A stretch of 17,884 bases of DNA from an uncultured Eubacteriales bacterium. Its GTDB lineage: Bacteria > Bacillota > Clostridia > Oscillospirales > Acutalibacteraceae. Shown here piece by piece: positions 7,452 to 13,881 of this stretch. The stretch covers positions 1 through 17,884 of the forward strand of contig CAKTTT010000027.1 of the NCBI GenBank assembly GCA_934615635.1, in the 5' to 3' direction. Position numbers and translations under genes: made by a program. The notes beneath the pieces are model-generated. The model did not search any database. It was not told the DNA's origin and saw only the letters and a list, made by a program, of their open reading frames with translations. The stretch's first letter is position 1. The number at the start of each line of letters is the position of its first letter.

Positions 7452-7518
7452 GTCCGCCCCGGCGGACAGGCCGGACAAGATAACGGGTGCACCCGGCTTC
7501 TCTTGTCCGGCTGTTTTT
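7452..7518 (+). terminator. Tandem hairpins with T tract between marR and MATE gene (terminator, possibly an attenuator)
   Basis: The main stem pairs GCCGGACAAGA (7470-7480) with TCTTGTCCGGC (7501-7511), encloses a second small hairpin CGGGTGCACCCG (7484-7495), and is followed by TGTTTTT (7512-7518). Just upstream lies another hairpin, GTCCGC (7452-7457) with GCGGAC (7462-7467). No promoter-like sequence lies between this terminator and the MATE start, so the pump may depend on read-through from the marR promoter. GTCCG (7452-7456) could pair alternatively with CGGAC (7472-7476) in the terminator's 5' arm. Confidence 0.7.
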
Positions 7519-7563
7519 GGGTCCAACCGAAACCGGAGCAAAATGAAAGAGAGGTACATACCC

Positions 7564-8874
7564 ATGGAAAACCGGCGCGGCAACCTTTGCCGCTATATTC
7601 TTCCAACCGTAGCCAGCTCCTGCTGCAATTTTCTGTACGTGGTGGTGGATGGTATTTTCGTCGGCCAGGGCGTGGGCGTAGATGCTCTGGGGGCGGTCAA
7701 CATCGCCATGCCCTTTACCCTGATCACCACTGCCCTAGCCATGCTGATGGGCATAGGAGGCGTCACGGTCACCGCCATCCGGCTTGGCCGCGGCGACGAG
7801 AAGGGCGCCAACGATGCTTTCCTCCACGCCTCCGCCATTTCCGTCGCCATAGGCGTGCTGCTCATGCTGGCAGGCATGATCTTCTCCCGTCCTGTGGCGG
7901 CTATCAGCGGGGCCAACGGCACCTTTTTGGAGCTGACGGCCACCTATATCTTCTACTACAGCGCTTTCTCCCTGCCCTTTGTCTGCAGTATTCTGCTGCA
8001 GGGCTTTGTCCGCAACGACGGCTCCCCTGGCCTGGTGAGCGTCGCCGTGATCACCGGGGCGGTCACCAACATCTTTCTGGACTGGCTGTTCGTCTTCCCC
8101 CTGAAACTGGGGATCGCCGGTGCCGCCGTCGCCTCCGGGCTGGGGCAGGTTTCCAGCTTGCTGATCCTGTTGCTCCATTTTGTCCGCAGGAAGGGCGTGC
8201 TGCGCTTGCGTCCCTTTCATCTCTCCCCTTTTCTCTTCTGGAAAATCTTCAAGCGGGGCCTGCCGGAAATGATATCCCAGTTCGGTACGCCGGTAACGAC
8301 GGTGTGGATGAATCATGTGCTGATCAGGCAGCTGGGGGATCTGGCGGTATCCGCCTTCAGCGTGCTGGCCTACCTGACCTCCTTTTCCATGGGCATCTTT
8401 TTCGGCGTTTCAGAAGGGCTGCAGCCGCTGATCGGCCAAAGCTACGGAAAAAAGGATCCGACCGCCCTCCGATGGTATTTTCGGGCCGGGCTGCTGATCA
8501 ATCTGGCGGGCAGCGTGCTGGTATTCGTTCTCTTCCTCCTTTGGGGCGGGCCGATCTGCTCCCTGTTCAATTCCGATCCCCGGCTGGTGAAAACCGCCAC
8601 GGATGCCCTGCCAAAATTCGGCTGGGCCTTCATCGTCATATCTCAGAACCTGATCATCTCCGCCTATCTCTATTCCACCAAGCGTACCCTTCAGGCCATC
8701 ATCGCCGCCATATGCCGCTGCCTGGTCCTGAACACCCTGACCATCCTGCTGCTTCCCCTCCTTTTCGGCGGCGGAATCATCTGGCAGACGGTGGGCATTG
8801 CGGAGACGTTGAGCCTGCTGGTCTACTGGGTTCTGCTCAAGACCTCGGAGCGAAAGGGGATTGTATTCCGATAA
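7564..8874 (+). CDS. MATE family multidrug efflux transporter
   Basis: The product (436 residues from MENRRGN) is a polytopic membrane protein with about 12 hydrophobic segments in two similar halves, as in MATE antiporters that expel cationic drugs using a Na+ or H+ gradient. Family-like segments include NFLYVVVDGIFVGQGVG in the first helix pair, GGVTVTAIRLGRGD after helix 2 and QPLIGQSYGKKDP at the matching place of the second half. The start at 7564 has GAGAGG about 9 nt upstream; an in-frame ATG at 7543 would add 7 residues but has poor spacing to its GGAG. It follows marR by 172 nt with a terminator-like structure between. The closest well-known group appears to be the MepA-like MATE proteins of Bacillota. 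The substrate is unknown. Confidence 0.92.
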   Translation: MENRRGNLCRYILPTVASSCCNFLYVVVDGIFVGQGVGVDALGAVNIAMPFTLITTALAMLMGIGGVTVTAIRLGRGDEKGANDAFLHASAISVAIGVLLMLAGMIFSRPVAAISGANGTFLELTATYIFYYSAFSLPFVCSILLQGFVRNDGSPGLVSVAVITGAVTNIFLDWLFVFPLKLGIAGAAVASGLGQVSSLLILLLHFVRRKGVLRLRPFHLSPFLFWKIFKRGLPEMISQFGTPVTTVWMNHVLIRQLGDLAVSAFSVLAYLTSFSMGIFFGVSEGLQPLIGQSYGKKDPTALRWYFRAGLLINLAGSVLVFVLFLLWGGPICSLFNSDPRLVKTATDALPKFGWAFIVISQNLIISAYLYSTKRTLQAIIAAICRCLVLNTLTILLLPLLFGGGIIWQTVGIAETLSLLVYWVLLKTSERKGIVFR

Positions 8875-9047
8875 CGCGCCGGCTCGTACCAATCCCCATC
8901 CCGCCGACACGCTTCTCCCGGCCATGAATGGGACGGGACGACCGTGTGCAGAGCGCGAAACGCTTTCATCAAAATCCGCGCAGCCGCTGCAAACCCGCGG
9001 CGGCACCCTGTATTCCCCTTCCCGCCGGTACACAAAACGCAGCCTAT

Positions 9048-9086
9048 AAAAAGAGTCTGGGGCCATAATGGCCTCAGACTCTTTTT
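9048..9086. terminator. Bidirectional intrinsic terminator after the first MATE gene
   Basis: AAAAAGAGTCTG (9048-9059) pairs with CAGACTCTTTTT (9075-9086); the inner part GGCC/GGCC extends the stem to a 5-nt loop. It has T runs on both strands and can serve the plus-strand MATE gene and, as a back-up, the convergent minus-strand MATE gene. The gene-free stretch 8875-9047 before it shows nothing else. Confidence 0.9.
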
Positions 9087-9122
9087 GTCTCCGGCTCCCG
9101 CCGGTTCCCGGCAGAATCTCGC

Positions 9123-9151
9123 AAAAAGGCTTCCCCGGCTTGGAAAAGCCT
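9123..9151 (-). terminator. Intrinsic terminator of the minus-strand MATE gene
   Basis: Read on the minus strand, AGGCTTTTCC (9151-9142) pairs with GGGGAAGCCT (9136-9127), with two G-U pairs and a 5-nt loop, followed by a T run (9126-9123). It lies about 135 nt after the stop codon. The stretch 9152-9286 shows no gene. Confidence 0.75.
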
Positions 9152-9286
9152 CTTCTCTCCAACCGACGAACCATCCCGCAGCGGGCCGGAAGATATCCCA
9201 CAGCCGTCGCGGGAGTACAGTTCCTCCCCTTCCTTTGGAAATCCCCTTCCTGCCCTATGGCTCCCGGTTCTTTATTGTGTCATGGG

Positions 9287-10612
9287 TTATATCAAATGCT
9301 TGTTCCGCCAACCGCCGGTAAACAGCCGGATGGAGAAAACGATCACCCGGACCAGCCAGTCGATGGTCATTGCCACCCAAACGCCCAGCACCCCCATGTG
9401 CAGCATATCCACCAGCAGATAGCTGAAGCCGATGCGGAACACCCACATGGAAAGGACCGACACCAGCATGGTAAACCGCACGTCGCCGGCCGCCCGCAGG
9501 CCGTTGGGCAACACAAAGGAGGCGGGCCACATGATCAAGCAGGTGATGCCGTGATAGACCAGCAACTGCCTTGCCAGCTCCGCCGTCTGCGCCGACAGGT
9601 TGAAAAAGCCGACGATGGGCGCCACCAGGACCACCTCCAGTATGCACAGCACGCTCATGGAAGCGTAGGCCAACCCCGTCAGCCGCAGGGTGTAGCTCTT
9701 TGCCTGGTCCTGTTCCCCCGCGCCGATGCACTGGCCCACCACGGTGATCATCGCCAGGCCGATAGCGGCGCCGGGAATTTGAGGCAGCTCCGCCACCGTG
9801 TTGGCCACCGCGTTGGCCGAGATGGAGGCGGTCCCCAGGACGGTGATCAACCGCTGCACCAAAATTTTGCCGATCTGGAACATACCGTTCTCCAGGCCGT
9901 TGGGGACCCCAACTCCCAGGATCTGCCGGATCATAGGAGGGTGAAATCCCAGCCGGATCAGGGAATCCAGCCGGATCATCTGATGCCGCAGCCGCAGCAG
10001 GGCCAGCATGATCGCCGCTCCCACAAACCGGGAAACCAGCGAGGCGATGGCCGCGCCGGCCACTCCCATGTTCATGCCGTAAATCAGCAGGGCGTTGCCC
10101 CCGATATTGAGAGCGTTCATCAGCAGGGCGGTGAACATGGAAATCCGGGAATTGCCCATGGCGCGGAAAAGAGCGGCGCCGGCGTTATACAGCGCCAGGA
10201 AAGGATAGGATAAAGCGGACCAAAAAAAATAGGTCTCCGCATTGGTCATCACGTCCGCTTCCGCTTCACCGAAAACCATATGTAACAGGCTTGCATTGGC
10301 GAACAAGCAAATCGCCATCACCAAAACGGATATGCCCGCTGTGACCAAAACGAGCTGCTTCGCCGCCACATTGGCCTGCTCCTTATCCTGCCGGCCGATG
10401 TACTGGGAAGCGAGGATCGCGCCGCCTGTGGCCAGCGCCGAAAAAATATTGATGAGCAGCACGTTGATGGAGTCCACCAGCGACACCCCAGCTACCGCCG
10501 CTTCACCGCAGCTCGTCACCATCACCGTATCGGCCATACCGATGGCCACCGCCAAAAACTGCTCCACAATCAGCGGCCAAATCAGCCGCGCCAGTTGCTT
10601 TCTATTGAACAT
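9287..10612 (-). CDS. MATE family efflux transporter (second, NorM-like)
   Basis: The product has 441 residues and about 12 membrane segments. Features typical of MATE proteins are the first helix WPLIVEQFLAVAIGMADTVMV, with an acidic residue in the helix, SQYIGRQDKEQAN after helix 2, and QCIGAGEQDQAKSY at the equivalent place in the second half. It differs strongly from the MATE protein encoded at 7564, so the two are not a recent duplication. The start at 10612 has an AGGGA-like site about 10 nt upstream, which is only fair. It lies 140 nt downstream of cobO on the same strand, without a terminator between, so it may be part of the lysR-cobO transcript. I found no convincing promoter in that gap. 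A drug or metabolite exporter is likely; the substrate is unknown. Confidence 0.92.
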   Translation of the reverse strand: MFNRKQLARLIWPLIVEQFLAVAIGMADTVMVTSCGEAAVAGVSLVDSINVLLINIFSALATGGAILASQYIGRQDKEQANVAAKQLVLVTAGISVLVMAICLFANASLLHMVFGEAEADVMTNAETYFFWSALSYPFLALYNAGAALFRAMGNSRISMFTALLMNALNIGGNALLIYGMNMGVAGAAIASLVSRFVGAAIMLALLRLRHQMIRLDSLIRLGFHPPMIRQILGVGVPNGLENGMFQIGKILVQRLITVLGTASISANAVANTVAELPQIPGAAIGLAMITVVGQCIGAGEQDQAKSYTLRLTGLAYASMSVLCILEVVLVAPIVGFFNLSAQTAELARQLLVYHGITCLIMWPASFVLPNGLRAAGDVRFTMLVSVLSMWVFRIGFSYLLVDMLHMGVLGVWVAMTIDWLVRVIVFSIRLFTGGWRNKHLI

Positions 10613-10752
10613 AGCGCCTGCGTCCCTTCGGAAATCCTTCTTTTAACCCGCTTTTAACAACCCTTCTATTTTGCACCTTTTCAAAACAAATGACAGTCTA
10701 TTCCCAACGCATTCGCCCCCGAAATAGCTATTAAAGTTCTTCAAAACAATTG

Positions 10753-11274
10753 TTAAAATTCAATGCCGCGTCGGGCGGCAATCCCCTGCTCCATGGGGTG
10801 ACGCAGCCCGCGCATCTCGGTGATATAATCGGCCATGTTCGTCAGCCATTGAGGCGGCTCCCGCCCGGTCACCACCAGCTCCAGCGCCTCCGGCTTGTGC
10901 TGAAGCGCCCAGGATACCATCGCTTCATCGATGGTGCCTGTGCTGATCGCCGCGGCCAGTTCATCCAGAATCAACAGTTTCCGCTCCCCGTCGCCGCACC
11001 GCTCTATCGCCTGGCGGAACAGCTCGTTGTGCCGCAGGGTCAGCCTCTCCAGCTCTCCGCTGGACAACTCCCAGGTAAAGCCGAAGGATTCCTCCACCCG
11101 CAGCACGGTTATCCCCAATCGATCCAGCAGGTTCAGCTCGGAGGTTTCGCTGCTTTTGAGAAACTGGGCGATAATAACGGTATACCCCGCTCCCGCCGCC
11201 CGCAGTCCCAGCCCCAGCGCGGCCGTCGTTTTTCCCTTTCCGTCTCCACAGTAAACATGGATCAATCCATGCAT
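10753..11274 (-). CDS. cobO: Cob(I)yrinic acid a,c-diamide adenosyltransferase (CobA/CobO/BtuR type)
   Basis: The 173-residue product matches the CobA/CobO/BtuR family, which transfers the adenosyl group of ATP to the cobalt of a reduced corrinoid to make the coenzyme form of B12 in the cytoplasm. Seen: the modified P-loop GDGKGKTTAALG (about 10-21), the LLILDEL strand, VVTGREPP, and the C-terminal ADYITEMRGLRHPMEQGIAARRGIEF-type ending (conserved tail with Gly-Ile-Glu-Phe at the end). Length is normal for the family. A strong AGGGGAGG-type site precedes the ATG at 11274. It lies 15 nt after lysR on the same strand, so the two are almost certainly co-transcribed. No cobalamin riboswitch was seen, and no other B12 gene is in the window, so it may serve salvage of imported corrinoids. 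Confidence 0.93.
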   Translation of the reverse strand: MHGLIHVYCGDGKGKTTAALGLGLRAAGAGYTVIIAQFLKSSETSELNLLDRLGITVLRVEESFGFTWELSSGELERLTLRHNELFRQAIERCGDGERKLLILDELAAAISTGTIDEAMVSWALQHKPEALELVVTGREPPQWLTNMADYITEMRGLRHPMEQGIAARRGIEF

Positions 11275-11289
11275 AGTTCCCTCCCCTTT

Positions 11290-12171
11290 CTACTTGCTGT
11301 CATATGCCTCGCACACGCTCATAAACCCACGCATGGGGGGCGATAAAAATTTGTTCTTATGATAGATCAGGCTGAACTTTCTGGTCAAATCCATCCCTTC
11401 GATCCTCAGGACACCAATCAACCCCTTTTCCGCGGCGCCCTCCGCCGCCCGACGGGAAACCACCGATAAGCCCTGCCCTTCCGCCACCGCATTGAGAATG
11501 GCGTCGGCGCTTTGGCAGGACCATTTATCCTCCACCTCGATGCCCAGCGGCCTCAGACGGTTCTCGAACAGCTCCCGGGTGGAGCTGCTCCGCTCCCGCA
11601 GCACAAAGGGCTGTCCCGCCAATTCCTGAGGCCGGACAGACTCCCGCCCGGCAAAGGGATGCCTCATCGGGACGATCAGCACCAGCTCGTCCCGGATCAC
11701 CGGCTTTGTCAGCAGCTCAGAACTTTTTACTGCCCCTTCCATCAGCGCCACATCCAGCAAACTCTTGAGAAGCAGCTCCTCCATGCGCACCGTGTTGTCC
11801 ACCGTCACATGGATACGGCTTTCGGGATACCGGGCTTCAAAGCCGCTGACAATATCCGGCATGACGCTGCCGCCCACCGTGATGGTGGCGCCCACATGCA
11901 ACAGGGGATTTTGGGCGGCCGAGCGCATACGCTCCTCCATCTCATCGAACGACGCGACGATGTGGCGGGCATAATCCAGCATCTGCGCCCCGGCCGGGGT
12001 AATATACAGCCTGCGGGACAGCCGCTCAAAAATCCGCACGCCATAGGCCGCCTCGATATCCGCGATGGCCTGGCTGACGGTCGGCTGGGTGATGTATAGC
12101 TGCCTGGCCGCAGCGCTCATTTGTCCCGTGTCCGCCACAGCCATCAGGATTCTCAAATGCCGTATCGTCAT
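11290..12171 (-). CDS. LysR family transcriptional regulator
   Basis: The 293-residue product has the standard LysR layout: an N-terminal winged helix-turn-helix (residues 1 to about 65; MSAAARQLYITQPTVSQAIADIE is the HTH) and a C-terminal periplasmic-binding-like effector domain (about 88-290). The phrase VLRERSSSTRELFE in the effector domain is reminiscent of the CysL/YtlI-like group, whose ligands relate to sulfur or anion metabolism, but this is only a resemblance. It is the first gene of a unit with cobO. The predicted start has a weak ribosome binding site (GGATGG), and ATG 12171 gives the complete HTH. It is divergent from the methyltransferase gene, so LysR regulators being commonly divergent from a target, that gene is another possible target. 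Confidence 0.92.
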   Translation of the reverse strand: MTIRHLRILMAVADTGQMSAAARQLYITQPTVSQAIADIEAAYGVRIFERLSRRLYITPAGAQMLDYARHIVASFDEMEERMRSAAQNPLLHVGATITVGGSVMPDIVSGFEARYPESRIHVTVDNTVRMEELLLKSLLDVALMEGAVKSSELLTKPVIRDELVLIVPMRHPFAGRESVRPQELAGQPFVLRERSSSTRELFENRLRPLGIEVEDKWSCQSADAILNAVAEGQGLSVVSRRAAEGAAEKGLIGVLRIEGMDLTRKFSLIYHKNKFLSPPMRGFMSVCEAYDSK

Positions 12172-12215
12172 ACTCTACCATCCAATTTTACGGGGCGGCG
12201 CCCGTTGATGTTCCT

Positions 12216-12245
12216 ATTATACTCCATCCCTATACCCGAAAGCAA
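12216..12245 (-). promoter_or_regulatory. Predicted promoter of lysR-cobO
   Basis: On the minus strand TTGCTT (12245-12240) and a perfect TATAAT (12221-12216) are separated by 18 nt. The predicted start is near 12209. An imperfect inverted repeat ACGGG-N6-CCCGT (12190-12205) follows in the leader. Confidence 0.62.
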
Positions 12246-12333
12246 GCGGCGAAGGCATCTTTTTGTTCCTCCGCCGCATTTTTCCTTACTTGTCTCTTTT
12301 CACTCCCCTCTTCCCTTTTGCCAGACTTTACTG

Positions 12334-12339
12334 TATAAT
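12334..12339 (+). promoter_or_regulatory. Probable -10 element of the methyltransferase gene
   Basis: A perfect TATAAT lies 31 nt before the ATG at 12371. There is no good -35 element at the usual distance, so the promoter may be weak or depend on an activator. Confidence 0.45.
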
Positions 12340-12370
12340 CCCATAAACGCCCGACAAAGGAGGAAGCGCC

Positions 12371-13108
12371 ATGAAGGAAAACAAGTATGACGACAATGTC
12401 TTCTTTGAAAAATACAGCCGGATGAGCAGAAGCCGGGAAGGACTGAAGGGAGCGGGAGAATGGGAAACCCTGCAAAGACTGCTGCCCGATTTTCAGGGCA
12501 GGCAGGTGCTGGATCTGGGCTGTGGTTATGGCTGGCACGCGATATACGCCGCGGAAAAGGGGGCGCAGCGGGTGATCGCCACCGATATTTCGGCGAAAAT
12601 GCTGGAACAGGCCCAAAATATTAACCGGCATCCCCGCATCGATTACCGGCGGGAAGCGTTTGAGGATTCCCGCTTCCCTGCCGATTCCTTCGATGTCGTT
12701 CTCTGCTCCCTGATGCTCCATTATCTGGAATCCTTTGACGATTTTCTGGATAAAGTCCGTCTCTGGCTTAAGCCGGCTGGATTTTTGGTCTTTACGGTGG
12801 AGCATCCGGTTTTCACCGCTTACGGCACGCAGGACTGGTGCTACGATGAGAAGGGGACTATTCTCCACTTTCCTGTGGATCATTATTTTTCGCAGGGGAA
12901 GCGCCGCGCCCTCTTTTTGGGGGAAGAGGTGACGAAATATCACCGTACCCTCACCACCTATCTGGACACCCTGCTGCGGCGCGGCTTCCGTCTGCTGCGT
13001 GTGGTGGAGCCCCAGCCGTCGGAAGAGCTGCTCCGGCAGGTTCCCGACATGAAGGAGGAGCTGCGCCGCCCCATGATGCTGATCGTCCTCGCCCAAAAGG
13101 ATGCATAG
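12371..13108 (+). CDS. Class I SAM-dependent methyltransferase
   Basis: The 245-residue product has the Rossmann-type methyltransferase core: motif I VLDLGCGYG (46-54) binds S-adenosylmethionine, Asp72 in VIATDISAKML is placed to bind the ribose, and FDVVLCSLMLHYLESFDDFL forms motif IV and the following helix. The C-terminal third (HPVFTAYG, WCYDEKG, DHYFSQGKR, TYLDTLLRRGFRLLRVVEPQP) belongs to the small-molecule methyltransferases of the UbiE/Tam-like type common in Bacillota. An ideal AAAGGAGG (12356-12363) lies 7 nt before the ATG. It stands alone between lysR and the tetR-RND operon. The substrate is unknown. Confidence 0.9.
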   Translation: MKENKYDDNVFFEKYSRMSRSREGLKGAGEWETLQRLLPDFQGRQVLDLGCGYGWHAIYAAEKGAQRVIATDISAKMLEQAQNINRHPRIDYRREAFEDSRFPADSFDVVLCSLMLHYLESFDDFLDKVRLWLKPAGFLVFTVEHPVFTAYGTQDWCYDEKGTILHFPVDHYFSQGKRRALFLGEEVTKYHRTLTTYLDTLLRRGFRLLRVVEPQPSEELLRQVPDMKEELRRPMMLIVLAQKDA

Positions 13109-13119
13109 CGTCCCGCAGG

Positions 13120-13160
13120 GCCGCAGCACTCTGCCACCGTTTACCGCATAGTGCTGCGGC
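13120..13160 (+). terminator. Hairpin after the methyltransferase gene
   Basis: GCCGCAGCACT (13120-13130) pairs perfectly with AGTGCTGCGGC (13150-13160) across a 19-nt loop. The following tract is pyrimidine-rich (atctcttccc) but not a clean T run, so its strength as a terminator is uncertain. Confidence 0.45.
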
Positions 13161-13235
13161 ATCTCTTCCCCTCGTTTCTCTCGCTCTCAAGCGAAAGCTT
13201 TTTACGGGGCGCCTCCTCCCGTACCGCTACCAGCA

Positions 13236-13271
13236 AAGCCGCCCGCTTTCCGGATGGAAGGCGGGCGGCTT
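13236..13271. terminator. Convergent terminator between methyltransferase and tetR
   Basis: A 16-bp stem with one G-U pair (13236-13251 with 13256-13271; core GCCGCCCGC/GCGGGCGGC) and a 4-nt loop lies 17 nt downstream of the tetR stop on the minus strand. Short T runs are present on both sides, so it can act on both convergent transcripts. Confidence 0.75.
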
Positions 13272-13287
13272 ACCTATTTTTGCCGTC

Positions 13288-13881
13288 CTATTGAAGCGCC
13301 TTGACCAGGATGCGGTAGGCATCCTCCTCCAGCTTGAGGCCTTGAACGGATATACCCGCGCAGATCGTCCGGTATACCCCTTGCATGATGCTGTTAAAGG
13401 TCAGCAGGATGTATTCCTCGTCCGCCGGCGGCGAGATGACGCCTTCCCGTTCCCCCTGGCGGGCGGTTTCCAGCAGCACCCGGCGGATATCCCGTTCCCG
13501 CCGCTGGAAATAGGCCCTGCCCTCATCAAAGAGCTGATCCGGCTCCACGCTGCCGATGCTCTTCATCGCCAGCCGGAAGGCGGAGGCGTCCCCCTCCGAC
13601 AGGGTCCGGCAGAAATGGAAGATAGCCCGGCACTTTTCCCGGAAACTCTCCTCCCGCTCCACCAGGGCGATCACCTGTTCCATCTGCATATCCAGCCGGT
13701 AGAGCAGGGCGTTCAGGATAATATCCTCCTTGGAGGAAAAATAGAGATATAGACTCCCCTTCCCGATTCCCGCCGCCTGCGCGATATCCGACGCCTTCAC
13801 CTCTCGCAGATCCGCGCCTCCCTCCATCAGCCGGATCACGCTCTGAAGGACCACTAGCTGCTTCTCGCTATACGTCCGCAC
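13288..13881 (-). CDS. TetR family transcriptional repressor of the RND pump
   Basis: The product has 197 residues from GTG 13881, or 200 from ATG 13890. The GTG is preferred because GGAGG lies 9 nt before it, whereas the ATG touches the GGAGG. Residues about 30-55 (VKASDIAQAAGIGKGSLYLYFSSKEDIIL) are the TetR helix-turn-helix; the rest is the helical ligand and dimer domain. The gene overlaps the end of the RND gene by 14 nt, so it is the second gene of that operon and likely translationally coupled. A perfect palindrome of the TetR type lies on the operon promoter at 17415-17436, so autorepression relieved by a pump substrate is the straightforward model. The ligand is unknown. Confidence 0.92.
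   Translation of the reverse strand: MRTYSEKQLVVLQSVIRLMEGGADLREVKASDIAQAAGIGKGSLYLYFSSKEDIILNALLYRLDMQMEQVIALVEREESFREKCRAIFHFCRTLSEGDASAFRLAMKSIGSVEPDQLFDEGRAYFQRRERDIRRVLLETARQGEREGVISPPADEEYILLTFNSIMQGVYRTICAGISVQGLKLEEDAYRILVKALQ

Noticed and set aside
7503..8927. Alternative plus-strand frame over the first MATE gene
   Set aside because: It has the Arg/Gly/Pro-rich composition of an out-of-frame translation; the overlapping frame encodes an intact 12-helix MATE protein.
9068..10213. Plus-strand open frame opposite the second MATE gene, rich in His, Gln and Pro
   Set aside because: It is the antisense shadow of a clear transporter gene and runs through a terminator.
10723..10754. Short palindromes AATAGCTATT and AACAATTGTT in the cobO-MATE gap
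   Set aside because: They are short, AT-rich and lack a nearby convincing promoter or T tract, so neither an operator nor a terminator can be supported.
10613..11290. Cobalamin riboswitch near cobO
   Set aside because: The 15 nt before cobO is far too short, and nothing resembling the B12-box was seen before lysR or in the cobO-MATE gap.
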